Origin: Opitutia bacterium
Lineage (GTDB): Bacteria > Verrucomicrobiota > Verrucomicrobiia > Opitutales > Seribacteraceae
Direction: 5' to 3'
Assembly: GCA_002686835.1 (NCBI GenBank)
Contig: NYYP01000015.1
Location: 2,140-42,261 of the forward strand
Length of the DNA: 40,122 bases
Positions 25,210 through 34,412 of the stretch are shown here, one piece after another (positions within the stretch are counted from its first letter, which is position 1; the number at the start of each line of letters is the position of its first letter). A model generated the notes under the pieces. That model did not search any database. It worked only from the letters and a program-made list of their open reading frames with translations, and was not told where the DNA came from. Made by a program: the position numbers and the translations under genes.

Positions 25210-26076
25210 ATGGACCCCAAGTTAAGTATACTTATAAGTGCTCGGGATCAGATAAAACTGACGAAGAAATGCATTGAATGCCTTGAGCAAACCTTAGGAA
25301 ATACCATATCGCATGAAGTCCTGATTGTGAATGATGGGAGTGTCGATGGCACAGCAAAATACTTAGACAGCCTATCTTCATTTTACCGGGTGTTTCACAG
25401 GGCAAGCAGTCAGGGGTTTGCTAAAAATAATAACTGGATGGCAAGAGAGGCTCGGGGGGAATATCTTCTATTTCTTAATAACGATGCCTTTGTCGGAGGG
25501 GATTGGCTCAACCCCATGCTCAATGTGCTCAAAGAGAAATCAAAGGTTGGGTTTGTTGGTAATGTTCAGAAACTTTATGGAACTAAAAGGTTTGATCATA
25601 TGGGGGTAGTTTTTTCTCCCTTGGGAAATCCGAGGCATTATGGGCAAGGTTTTTTTCATCGTTCTTTTAAGGGAGAGGTGCGCAAGTGGAGTGCGGTTAC
25701 TGCAGCATGTTGTATGATAAAAAGGGAACTTTTTTGGGAACAGGGTGGTTTCGATGAAAAATTTTTGAATGGTTGTGAAGATGTGGACCTGTGTATTCGT
25801 TTAAATAGGGCTGGTTATTCTCATTATATAGCCCACGACAGTGTGATCGATCATGTCAAAGGGGCAACTACTGGTCGCAAAGACAGGAATGAAGAAAACT
25901 TTGAACTACTGATGAAAAAATGGGGAAATGAAATCCGTAAGCATGAATCCATACAGGATCGCTTTCTGCATGCTCGTACTTATCTATTTCGACCACTCTT
26001 CAAACCATTTGGAACTAATTTAGTAAAATACCTTGATGCCTTTTTGATAATTACCCGGATTCGGAAACTTGCCTAG
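25210..26076 (+). CDS. Glycosyltransferase family 2 (GT-A fold)
   Basis: 288 aa from the ATG at 25210 (a TTG at 25195 inside the GT4 end is the alternative). The fold begins with KLSILISARDQIKLTKKCIE and has VLIVNDGSVDGT, the metal-binding DxD-type motif as LFLNNDAFVGGDW, and the acceptor/catalytic region GGFDEKFLNGCEDVDLCIRL carrying the ED dyad. No long membrane helix is obvious. It transfers a sugar from an NDP-sugar onto a surface glycan; specificity is unknown. It is co-directional with the GT4 gene seven bases upstream and convergent with the oxoamine synthase. Confidence 0.9.
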   Translation: MDPKLSILISARDQIKLTKKCIECLEQTLGNTISHEVLIVNDGSVDGTAKYLDSLSSFYRVFHRASSQGFAKNNNWMAREARGEYLLFLNNDAFVGGDWLNPMLNVLKEKSKVGFVGNVQKLYGTKRFDHMGVVFSPLGNPRHYGQGFFHRSFKGEVRKWSAVTAACCMIKRELFWEQGGFDEKFLNGCEDVDLCIRLNRAGYSHYIAHDSVIDHVKGATTGRKDRNEENFELLMKKWGNEIRKHESIQDRFLHARTYLFRPLFKPFGTNLVKYLDAFLIITRIRKLA

Positions 26077-26101
26077 TGCAGGGAGTTTATCATTGGGTAG
26101 C

Positions 26102-27298
26102 CTATATCTTTTTTGCGGCGTACCGAATCGCTTCCTCAATAATATCGAGATCATCATCTGTGTGTGCTGCTGAAATTGCGGTACGTATCAGATCCTTTCC
26201 GGGGGGTACACCAGGGGCAATGGAGATTATTGCATAGACTCCTTTTTCAAGTAGTGCTTTCCAAAAATAATAGACCTTTTCTTTTTTGCCTAAGACGATG
26301 GGGACGGCTGGAGTTTCACTTTCCCAGGTATCGAGTTGTAATTCATTTAATAGATTCCGGTAACGGGACAAGTTTTTGTTTAGTCTTTCACGATGTTCTG
26401 GTTCGCTCCGGAAAATTTTTAAAGCTGCATGAGCACAGGCAGTGGCAGTAGGAGAGAGGGCAGCAGAAAAAATGGTCTGTTTTGAATGGCTCCGCATATA
26501 ATCGATTGCATCCTTTGATGAGCAAACAAAACCGCCCGTCCCGGAAAACGATTTTGAGAAACTTCCGCAAATTACATCCACTTCCTTGGTCAGAGCAAAA
26601 TGATCGGCAGTTCCTTGTCCGTTTTCTCCAAGTACACCAATCCCATGAGCGTCATCCAGTACCACAAAGGCATTAAATTCTTGAGCCACTTCCACCAGTT
26701 CTGGAAGTCGGGCAATATGACCTTCCATCGAATAAATGCCCTCAAGGACGATAGCCTTATTAGCGGAAGGATTTTCAGCCGAAAGTAGATCGCGTAGATG
26801 TTCGGGATGATTGTGGGCAAATCGTTCACAATTCGCTCCGGTTAGTTGAATACCACTCCAAAGTGAAGAATGTAGATTTTTATCGGCAAAAATTATATCC
26901 TTGCGATCAATGAAACCGGTAATGGCGGAGGCACAAGCCAGATACCCTGCAGAAAAAATATGGCATGCTTCTTTACCGGTAAAATCGGCCAGATCTTCCT
27001 CCAACTCCCGATGAAAAATTCTTCCCCCATTGGCCAAACGTGCCCCGGTGGTACTGCTTCCCCATTTTTGCAAAGCCTGTACTCCCGCCTCTTTGATTTT
27101 GGGATGGTGTGAAAGACCCAGGTAGTCATTGCTTGAGAGCATGACATATTCTTTGCCGTCTTTTTTTACACGGGTTCCGTTTTGCTCCTCAAAAATATGG
27201 TAGTATGCATCGTATTTCAGACGCAAACGGGTGGCATCATCTGACCGGATACGATCCCAAATGCCTGAATGTTTATTGGAGCGAAAAGACAAAGTCAT
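26102..27298 (-). CDS. Alpha-oxoamine synthase (serine palmitoyltransferase / BioF / KBL family)
   Basis: PLP enzyme that decarboxylatively condenses an amino acid with an acyl-CoA or acyl-ACP. 398 aa with SSNDYLGLSHHP (~54-65), GARLANGGRIFHRELEEDLA, the cofactor strand VVLDDAHGIGVLGENG, and the Schiff-base lysine in GSFSKSFSGTGGFV. The FSKS form of this motif is closer to serine palmitoyltransferases than to the LGKA form usual in BioF and KBL. A sphingoid-base or amino-ketone lipid role is therefore plausible but unproven. No biotin or threonine genes are nearby. The ACP-dehydratase fusion three kilobases away could supply the acyl donor. Confidence 0.85.
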   Translation of the reverse strand: MTLSFRSNKHSGIWDRIRSDDATRLRLKYDAYYHIFEEQNGTRVKKDGKEYVMLSSNDYLGLSHHPKIKEAGVQALQKWGSSTTGARLANGGRIFHRELEEDLADFTGKEACHIFSAGYLACASAITGFIDRKDIIFADKNLHSSLWSGIQLTGANCERFAHNHPEHLRDLLSAENPSANKAIVLEGIYSMEGHIARLPELVEVAQEFNAFVVLDDAHGIGVLGENGQGTADHFALTKEVDVICGSFSKSFSGTGGFVCSSKDAIDYMRSHSKQTIFSAALSPTATACAHAALKIFRSEPEHRERLNKNLSRYRNLLNELQLDTWESETPAVPIVLGKKEKVYYFWKALLEKGVYAIISIAPGVPPGKDLIRTAISAAHTDDDLDIIEEAIRYAAKKI

Positions 27299-27353
27299 CC
27301 CGCATACTATTGAAAGAGGCTATCTGCTCAAAGCCAAAAAAGGTTTCGAATAT

Positions 27354-29273
27354 CTACTTTGTTCTTTTGATCACATGAAATCCAAACCCGGTCTCCACTA
27401 CTTCAGAAACTTCATTCACCTCCAGAGCGAATGCCGCTTCTGAGAATGGCTTGGCCATGACCTCAAATTTAAAGCTGCCAAGATCACCGCCCTTAGGACC
27501 GGAGGGACCATCTGAATGCTTTTTTGCCATCTCGGCAAAATCTTTACCTTGGCCAACGATCGCACCCCGGATTCTCTCGGCTTCTTTTTTGGCAGCTTGC
27601 TTGGAGCGTTTTATTTTGGAATCCGCACGGTCGGCACCTTTATAGGAGACCAAAATATGGGAGGCAGATACCTCGTCAGGAAGCACAACTTCGGGGTTGT
27701 CATTGCTTTTTACGAAGGAGGAACGATCTAGGCGAATTTTTTCGTATACATCATTGGAGATCACGTAGTACCAACCAGCAAGATTTTGGTTGATTTCCTG
27801 GGCACGCTGCCGGGCTTTGGCGATCTTTTCGTTGTACTCCTGTTGTTTACTCGCATTGGAAGTATTTATTCTGGCAATTTCTGCATCTTTTTCAGCTTTC
27901 TTTTTGGCTATCTCCGCATCCTGTTGGGAAGAAGAATTATTGTCATTCGCAACATTTACATTTTCTGCTTTTTTACCTTTCGCTTCTGCAGGCGGGGGTG
28001 GGGGAGTGATGCTGGGAGGGGCAGTCGGCGGAGCATTTTCGGGCGGGGAACCAGGCTTAGCAGCAGGGCCTTTTTCGCCTTCCGGACCATTCGGCCCATC
28101 AGGAGATGGTAGCGATTCGAGCTCGGGAAGGGGGAGCAAGGACTCATTTACTCGAGCAAAAGCATAGATGTATCTGCTTTCACCAGTAGAATTCTCGTCG
28201 TCTTCGGGGCCGCGGTAGATCTCACCAAAGCGTAGGACATATTCCACACCACTTTCCATTCCCACGAGCACTTCGCCTTTATTGGAAACAACTTTGGGGA
28301 CTGTTTGACCGGCGGCATCCTTGGCAGCTATAGTGTAGAATCCTTTTTGTTGCAGGGACTGTACAACTGCTTGGTTATTTGCATCTCTGAGGTTACTGAA
28401 AAACTCCCGGCCCTGTTGCAAGTTTTTGACCAGAATTTCTGGTTTTCTTTCCACATCGATGATTTCTAAATCATCCAACGCATCTTTCATCGCATCCAGT
28501 ACTGCCTTGTCCAATTCCTCATTTTCTTTCAGGGCGGAACCTGCAAGACTCCACTTGGAGTCGGCAAAGTTTAATACAATTGGATTGTCTGCCCGGTTGA
28601 TCTGTCCCTGAGCAAGATTGACATCATAATTATCCAGAGTGACTTGTTTAATCTTCCATTTATCGAGATCCAGAAAGTCCTGTTCCACCCAATCGACAAA
28701 CTTTGAGGAGACATCTCCTGCATTTCTTACCTCCACGCGGAAGACGGCATTCTGCTCTGGCTTGCGTACATAATATGTGCTGGGCAAACCATCTACTTCT
28801 TCTCCAATTATCAGGCTGGCCAGGTTGGAGCCGGAACTATTTTTCAGATGGATTAATCTGCCAATTCCAGATTCGGTTGGATCTGCCTTGCTGGGATTAA
28901 GTACGCCAAACCTGGAATGTTCCCCGGCTCCTTCCCCGGCTTGGTCGATAATACGCAGATCAAAGAGCATACTGGCTACGTCCTTCAACTGGTTGTCGGC
29001 ATTGGCCGGGTAATCTGCTTTTCCAGGGCGACGAATAAACCAACCTTTTTCTGTCTGGGTAACTTCAATTGATTTTGACTGGATGTCCTCCTCGTCCACT
29101 TCAATAATTTCAATCCCGGTTACCGAGCGTGGATCGAATGACTCATACAATGCCTGTCCCATAAGGTTGGGCTTGGCCGATGGGTCCCGTTTGGTAGGGG
29201 AGGTAAGGGTGGCAATTGCAACCGCAACAATGGCTGCGGCAAGAAAGGTGATAGTCTTTTTATATTCGTTCAT
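27354..29273 (-). CDS. DUF4340 protein fused to a parvulin-type peptidyl-prolyl isomerase
   Basis: 639 aa. An N-terminal signal anchor (~7-25, ITFLAAAIVAVAIATL) is followed by a DUF4340 beta-rich region (~45-375). A Pro/Gly-rich stretch (~380-430) and a charged coiled coil (~440-495) come next. A short block, GWYYVISNDVYEKIRLDRSS, resembles the usual DUF4340 end. The PPIC-type rotamase (~535-639) contains VSASHILVSYKG, FAEMAKKHSDGPSGPKGGDL and GFGFHVIKRTK. DUF4340 proteins typically accompany Gld-type ABC systems, as here. The fused isomerase suggests a periplasmic folding role for clients of the system. It begins 44 bases after the gldFG fusion gene. Confidence 0.85.
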   Translation of the reverse strand: MNEYKKTITFLAAAIVAVAIATLTSPTKRDPSAKPNLMGQALYESFDPRSVTGIEIIEVDEEDIQSKSIEVTQTEKGWFIRRPGKADYPANADNQLKDVASMLFDLRIIDQAGEGAGEHSRFGVLNPSKADPTESGIGRLIHLKNSSGSNLASLIIGEEVDGLPSTYYVRKPEQNAVFRVEVRNAGDVSSKFVDWVEQDFLDLDKWKIKQVTLDNYDVNLAQGQINRADNPIVLNFADSKWSLAGSALKENEELDKAVLDAMKDALDDLEIIDVERKPEILVKNLQQGREFFSNLRDANNQAVVQSLQQKGFYTIAAKDAAGQTVPKVVSNKGEVLVGMESGVEYVLRFGEIYRGPEDDENSTGESRYIYAFARVNESLLPLPELESLPSPDGPNGPEGEKGPAAKPGSPPENAPPTAPPSITPPPPPAEAKGKKAENVNVANDNNSSSQQDAEIAKKKAEKDAEIARINTSNASKQQEYNEKIAKARQRAQEINQNLAGWYYVISNDVYEKIRLDRSSFVKSNDNPEVVLPDEVSASHILVSYKGADRADSKIKRSKQAAKKEAERIRGAIVGQGKDFAEMAKKHSDGPSGPKGGDLGSFKFEVMAKPFSEAAFALEVNEVSEVVETGFGFHVIKRTK

Positions 29274-29317
29274 TTTAAGTGATGTCGAAAGTTATAAATA
29301 AGCAATGTGCGGAGTTC

Positions 29318-32302
29318 TCAGGAACGTACCCGGGAATCAATGGCGCCCTGGATTTCTGCCCTTCTTTTATTGTAGAAAACAATAACGGCAATCAACAACA
29401 AGGGGATGGGTGGTATGAAGACCGAAAGCCTTTGGATACTTCTTTGCTTTTCCCTAATCTCTCTGTCCCGTTTTCTTTCCGCATCCTTAATTTTAACATT
29501 GGTTGTCTGGCGGAGTTCGCGCTCACGCTTGGCAAGATTTTTCTGTAGCTTGGCTGCTTCAGTTTGGAGGAGTTGCATGAACTGTCCTTGTGTCATTGAG
29601 CCCTGGCTGTTCTGAACCTCAGCAAGCGCCTCATTTAACTTCCGGTTTTCATCCTGCAGGATTGCCTGAATTGAGCTTTCAGCTTCTTGAATGGTTCGGG
29701 ATGCGACCTCCCTTGCTTCTTCTATACTCTTCTCAAATTCTTCCAAAGTCCGGTGCAATCTTCTGCGGTTTCGAATATCAAGCAGACTTTTTTCGCCCGA
29801 TAGATGATCGATGAGGTTGAGGGAAAGGGTGACATTATCCACATCCAGCGGGAAGTCAGACTCAGGTCCCCGGCTGCGTATATTAAAGAACGGATCGGCG
29901 AGCATGTCCACATCTGCAACCAATACCACATTGATCTGGTTGGTTTGGTTCCCGTCCCTCACCGCACCGGATATGGTCGCGGCAATGACTTCCTGCCCTC
30001 CGGACCCCGGATAGAGTGTGCGGTCAGGGTTGAACCGGCGCGGGGTTCCGAAGACGCCCCCTGTCCAAAATGTTTCCAGACTGGTGGTGCCAGCAAGCGG
30101 ACCACCACGGGTACGGAGTAAGGGCTGGAAGTCTAGGCTGCTTGATGCTCTTGGATAAAGAGTGCCCGGACAGGTAAATAGGCAGTACTGTAATTCCGAG
30201 GTTATGGGATCGGTATGGAAAGAATTAGCCAGTCCTCCAACATAAACAAATTCGTTGGGGAAATTTTCGGATCGTGGAATCTTGGGGAATGGGTTGTATG
30301 GATCGCGCAAAATCCTCTCTTGCAAACCACCCAACTTGGTATCGAGATCGGAGAGTAGTTTTTGCTCCACAAAGTTGCGGATCGGATGATTACTGTCCAT
30401 CTTATCAAAGGCGTTCCGTAAAGTGGTCAACTTAAGGCTATTCCAATCATTTTGTGAAAGGGAGGCATTGGAGTTTAAACGGGCCTCGTACTCGGATGCT
30501 TTTTTGATCAGATTTTCCAGATTGGTGAAGAAAGTACCAATTTCTGGGAAGCGGCCGCGGGCAGGTGCCAAACTGCGGCTGGCATTTTGTTTCAATGTGG
30601 CTAATTCAGTCTTAATTTTTTGTAACCTTTCCACCGGATCGAGGTTGAAGTTTACCTGCAATAGATTCCAGAGCTTGTTTAAATCACCCTTTTCAGGAGC
30701 ACTTCCCCCCTCTGGTCCGCTGTTATTATTACGGCGGGGTTCATAAGTCCCGGTTACACTTCCTTGGATGAGGGGCAGAGGGTCCTCAAAGATGGCGGTA
30801 GGAATGCCGGACCTGATCGCGGCCACCAAATCATCCATTTTCTCATTGTCCAGAGTGCTTGGCTGAATCACAACCAGCGCATCATAATCATCAGCAGAAA
30901 TCTCCCCGCCGGTAACTTCCTGCACATCATACTGTTTGTTTAATTCATTGAAGAATTCCCATGCCGGTGTGCCACCTCCGAGGTTGAAGCCCATAATCCC
31001 CATGCCGGCAGTTCCCAAGACCGGTGCATCGGTGGCAAATACACCGAGGGTCTTTTTCTTTTGGGAACCGCTGACCGCGTTTATGGTACGGACAATTTCG
31101 TACTCTACTGGAAGACCTTTGTAGAGAAAGGGAATTGTTTGCTGCCCGTTGTCTCCTTTGCAGACCACTCCCATGTATAAATCTTTCTGCCAGGGAACCA
31201 TCCGGCCACCTTCCATCACAAAGAGAGGAGGGGTCACACCATTTTGGTTTTCCACTCCGTACTTCTCTGCAGTTGCGGAAGCATTGTCCTCCGGTGTGAT
31301 CACATGAACATTTACGGATACCAATTTGGTTTCGCGATCGATTTCTCTTAATGCGGTTAATAAATTAATGCGTGTCTGTACATATTGTTCAGGCATGGAC
31401 TCGGAGGGCGAAATGAACGCGTCGATCTCCACCGGGCTTTGCAATTTCCCCAGAAGGTCAATGGATCCCTCAGATAAGCTGCTCAATTGCTCTGCGGTAG
31501 CATCAATCCGTACCACATCATGGTTGCGGAAATACTGGGTCAGGGCAAATGCGGTGACCAAGCTGGCAATAACCCGGATGCTAAAGTGGGAGTATTTGGA
31601 CTTGCCCAATGGGCTGCCTACCCAGTGCCTTCGACCGATTAAAATAGAAGAGAGGTAGAGCATCGCAATGGCCAAGCCTACGAAAAAGATTATTCCCGAA
31701 GTACTGATGATTCCTCTGCTGAAGTCCAGAAAGTTGGTGGCAATCGCCCATTCGGAATCCGGTAGGAGGGCGAGGGGCGAATTAAAGGCAACCCCAAGTA
31801 CGAAAGCCACAGTCAAATTGGCAGTTAAAAAGGAGGCAACCATGCCGATTGCAATCATGGTAAGCCCCACAAACCAGTAACCAATATAAGTGGATGCAAG
31901 TAAGCCGAAATCGGGATTGCCCAACTGGGAAAGCACAAAGTAATTGGCGACCAAGGAAATAAGCAAGGAAACTGAAAAAATAGCTACGGCTCCAAGATAC
32001 TTTCCCACTACCACATCAAAATCACTACCGGGCAAGGTGAGGAGCAGTTCATCGGTCCCTTGGCGTCTTTCGTCTGCCCAGATGCTCATAGTGATCGCAG
32101 GTATAAACCCGAGCAGGATATGCGGGAGGAAGCGGTTTAATTGATCAAGGTTGGCCAGGTTGGAATCAAAGAATTCCTGGGGCCAGAAAGCTGCCAATCC
32201 GCTGGAAAGAAGGAAGGCACAGATAAATACATATCCACTGGGGCTGCCGAAGTAGGCAGCGAGGTTGCGTTTAAATACGGCGAGAACGGCTTGGGTGTTC
32301 AT
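29318..32302 (-). CDS. Fused ABC-2 permease (GldF-like) and GldG-like auxiliary protein
   Basis: 994 aa. Residues ~1-235 form a six-helix ABC-2 permease of the GldF type (LAAYFGSPSGYVFICAFLL; ADERRQGTDELLLTLP). From ~245 a further membrane helix leads into a GldG/ABC_transp_aux domain (VRIDATAEQLSSLSEGSIDLL; VEIDAFISPSE; YDALVVIQPSTL). Residues ~855-960 are a long coiled coil and ~965-985 a C-terminal membrane helix (FIPPIPLLLIAVIVFYNKR). In Bacteroidota gliding systems these are separate proteins; here one chain carries both. The substrate is unknown, with envelope assembly or export likely. It starts 20 bases after the ATPase gene. Confidence 0.9.
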   Translation of the reverse strand: MNTQAVLAVFKRNLAAYFGSPSGYVFICAFLLSSGLAAFWPQEFFDSNLANLDQLNRFLPHILLGFIPAITMSIWADERRQGTDELLLTLPGSDFDVVVGKYLGAVAIFSVSLLISLVANYFVLSQLGNPDFGLLASTYIGYWFVGLTMIAIGMVASFLTANLTVAFVLGVAFNSPLALLPDSEWAIATNFLDFSRGIISTSGIIFFVGLAIAMLYLSSILIGRRHWVGSPLGKSKYSHFSIRVIASLVTAFALTQYFRNHDVVRIDATAEQLSSLSEGSIDLLGKLQSPVEIDAFISPSESMPEQYVQTRINLLTALREIDRETKLVSVNVHVITPEDNASATAEKYGVENQNGVTPPLFVMEGGRMVPWQKDLYMGVVCKGDNGQQTIPFLYKGLPVEYEIVRTINAVSGSQKKKTLGVFATDAPVLGTAGMGIMGFNLGGGTPAWEFFNELNKQYDVQEVTGGEISADDYDALVVIQPSTLDNEKMDDLVAAIRSGIPTAIFEDPLPLIQGSVTGTYEPRRNNNSGPEGGSAPEKGDLNKLWNLLQVNFNLDPVERLQKIKTELATLKQNASRSLAPARGRFPEIGTFFTNLENLIKKASEYEARLNSNASLSQNDWNSLKLTTLRNAFDKMDSNHPIRNFVEQKLLSDLDTKLGGLQERILRDPYNPFPKIPRSENFPNEFVYVGGLANSFHTDPITSELQYCLFTCPGTLYPRASSSLDFQPLLRTRGGPLAGTTSLETFWTGGVFGTPRRFNPDRTLYPGSGGQEVIAATISGAVRDGNQTNQINVVLVADVDMLADPFFNIRSRGPESDFPLDVDNVTLSLNLIDHLSGEKSLLDIRNRRRLHRTLEEFEKSIEEAREVASRTIQEAESSIQAILQDENRKLNEALAEVQNSQGSMTQGQFMQLLQTEAAKLQKNLAKRERELRQTTNVKIKDAERKRDREIREKQRSIQRLSVFIPPIPLLLIAVIVFYNKRRAEIQGAIDSRVRS

Positions 32303-32322
32303 GATACTTCGACGATATTTTC

Positions 32323-33051
32323 TTAAGCAGCTAAAGTTTGTTGGTTAAACCAGGCATCGAGGGAGGACTCGCCTTTGAGTTCATCAGGGGTGCCCTCAAA
32401 GATTAGCCTGCCATTGTTAATCAAAATGATCCGGTCCGCCACTTCGGGGACCTCCTGTAAAATGTGGGTTGATAAAAGGATAGTCTTTCCTAATCCCTTA
32501 ATGGTTTTGCGCACTTCCAATACCTGGTTGGGATCAAGCCCAGCGGTGGGTTCGTCCATAATTAATACATCGGGCTCGTGTAAAAGCACATTTGCCATGC
32601 CCACGCGTTGGCGAAATCCTCGGGAGAGCTTTCCAATCGGCTTGCTTAGCACAGTCTGGATCGCACACTGTTCGATGACCTGCGAAATACGATCCTGCTT
32701 GGTGGCGGGTGCCATGCTCCGGGCGTCCCCAAAAAAGTTAAGCAAGTCAATCGGGGTCATTTCCTCATAGAGTGGACCGTTTTCAGGTAGGTAACCAATC
32801 CGGTTTGCCACCAATGATCGGTTGCTGGCCACCTCCATCCCGCACACTTTAGCAACGCCTGCAGAAGGGGCTAAATATCCGGTAAGCATTTTCATGGTGG
32901 TACTCTTGCCCGCACCATTGGGTCCGAGGAAAGCGACCACTTCGCCCTTGCGGATGGAGAAGTTAAGATCTTCTACGGCGATGAAATCACCGTAGTATTT
33001 GGAAAGGCCACGGGCCTCGATCATGAATTCTTCACTATTTTCTTCACTCAT
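32323..33051 (-). CDS. ABC transporter ATP-binding protein (GldA-like)
   Basis: 242-aa ATPase with Walker A GPNGAGKST (~39-47), ABC signature LSRGFRQRV, Walker B DVLIMDEPTAGLDP and the H-loop STHIL. The best parallels are GldA/CcmA-type ATPases that energise ABC-2 permeases, matching the fused permease directly downstream. It is the first gene of a three-gene minus-strand operon (ATPase, permease-GldG, DUF4340-parvulin) and diverges from the exported-protein gene across a 176-base gap, which must contain its promoter. It acts on the cytoplasmic face of the membrane. Confidence 0.93.
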   Translation of the reverse strand: MSEENSEEFMIEARGLSKYYGDFIAVEDLNFSIRKGEVVAFLGPNGAGKSTTMKMLTGYLAPSAGVAKVCGMEVASNRSLVANRIGYLPENGPLYEEMTPIDLLNFFGDARSMAPATKQDRISQVIEQCAIQTVLSKPIGKLSRGFRQRVGMANVLLHEPDVLIMDEPTAGLDPNQVLEVRKTIKGLGKTILLSTHILQEVPEVADRIILINNGRLIFEGTPDELKGESSLDAWFNQQTLAA

Positions 33052-33227
33052 TGGTAATAATTTGGATACTGGGTAAAAGGCTGGATAGGTACATAATCAA
33101 AAAATATGCGTCGAGACATATTGAATTTGTGCAAAGAATGAAAAAATTCCTTATTGGGTATGCTTTCAAGAAGAAAATCTTTACAACCCCATAAGAAATT
33201 AATTAGATTGAATATTCCCTTAGGAAT

Positions 33228-34412
33228 ATGCCCAATTTCCGCAAAGCCTATTTTATTTACTGTTTGATTTTACAAACGGTTGTTTTTGCAGGGGCCAATC
33301 TTCCAAGTTCGTATTCTTCTGCCATGGTTCAAAAACCGTTTAGAATGGACTATTTGAGCGGGGATAAAATTGTGGAAATTTCCAAGGTGCCTTCCTCCAC
33401 ACCGCTACTTTTCCCCAAAGCCGTAAGTATATTTGATCGAATGGATTCATCCCTTAAGATGTTCTACTCCCTTGCAGAATTGGCAAAGAATCCCGGCTTG
33501 CGCCCCATCTATAAATTTCATTCCCATGCCATGACTGTTCGAAACAACCAGTCCACTGAAAGCACGGGCCCACTAAATTTGTCCCAGCGGGAAAAACAGT
33601 TGTTTGATACATCCTTGTTGCTTGTTCCCAAAAGTTCACACCCCTTGCCTTCAGATGATCAATTAAAGGCATTTTTGGAAAAGGGTCGAAAAAGATACAC
33701 CCCCCCGGTCAACTCCAAAGAAATTATCGATAATTTACTCAAGGATGAATATGCCGATCATCCTGTTATCAGTCTATTGAACGAATCTCCGGATGTACAA
33801 AAAGTATTAAAGTCTGAATCTCTAAACCGAAGCAATAAAGGTTTGTTTAATTCTGCTAACCTTGCCCTGCAACAAACTGGCCGTTCAGTGAGTTTAAGCA
33901 ATAGTTCAGAGTCCCTGCCCTTACCACCTGCCTCATTTTCAGGTGAGCCCTCAGGTAACCTGAGTATAGATGGTCCTACCGTCCTTAAACTCAAAGCACG
34001 CAAGCCCTCCCGGGATGGTACGCTCAAGCCTGCTCAGGCATCTGAAATATACCTGACTACCCAGGATCTCAAGGAACTCCTCAAAGATTTAAGTGCCGAT
34101 CCTGCCGTGGCTGGGGAAGTACGTTCGGTTGCTGAGCTCTGGGCAAAGGCGGAAAAAAATGTTTCCCACAATCCCGAGATTGCTTTGGGTGTAAAGTCCA
34201 TCCTGTTGTCTGCCAAAGTGGGCCGTGCACGTACCGATCCTTACGGACAGGCATCTATGGAAAATCTTTTACCAGATGATCAATATTTCGTCATCGGAAT
34301 AGACAAGGATGTGGAAACCGATGTGGTTACCATCTGGTCGAAAGAAGTGGAGGTTGCACCTGGAGAAAATCTGGTCGAACTTACCTCGACTGACATTATA
34401 TATCAGGAATAA
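33228..34412 (+). CDS. Exported protein of unknown function
   Basis: 394 aa with an N-terminal signal peptide (NFRKAYFIYCLILQTVVFAG, probable cleavage near residues 22-25). The middle is polar and Ser/Pro/Leu-rich without recognisable motifs. The C-terminal ~60 residues contain LPDDQYFVIGIDKDVETD, VVTIWSKEVEVAPGEN and LVELTSTD. This is a beta-rich pattern like the ends of carboxypeptidase-regulatory or Ig-like modules that present bulky extracellular regions. No lipobox Cys is obvious, so it is probably periplasmic or secreted. It stands alone between gldA (divergent) and tkt (109 bases downstream). Confidence 0.7.
   Translation: MPNFRKAYFIYCLILQTVVFAGANLPSSYSSAMVQKPFRMDYLSGDKIVEISKVPSSTPLLFPKAVSIFDRMDSSLKMFYSLAELAKNPGLRPIYKFHSHAMTVRNNQSTESTGPLNLSQREKQLFDTSLLLVPKSSHPLPSDDQLKAFLEKGRKRYTPPVNSKEIIDNLLKDEYADHPVISLLNESPDVQKVLKSESLNRSNKGLFNSANLALQQTGRSVSLSNSSESLPLPPASFSGEPSGNLSIDGPTVLKLKARKPSRDGTLKPAQASEIYLTTQDLKELLKDLSADPAVAGEVRSVAELWAKAEKNVSHNPEIALGVKSILLSAKVGRARTDPYGQASMENLLPDDQYFVIGIDKDVETDVVTIWSKEVEVAPGENLVELTSTDIIYQE

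Noticed and set aside
27786-28167. Gly/Ser-rich plus-strand frames opposite the DUF4340-parvulin gene
   Set aside because: They are the complement of the Pro-rich linker and coiled coil of the real gene and have no start context or motif.
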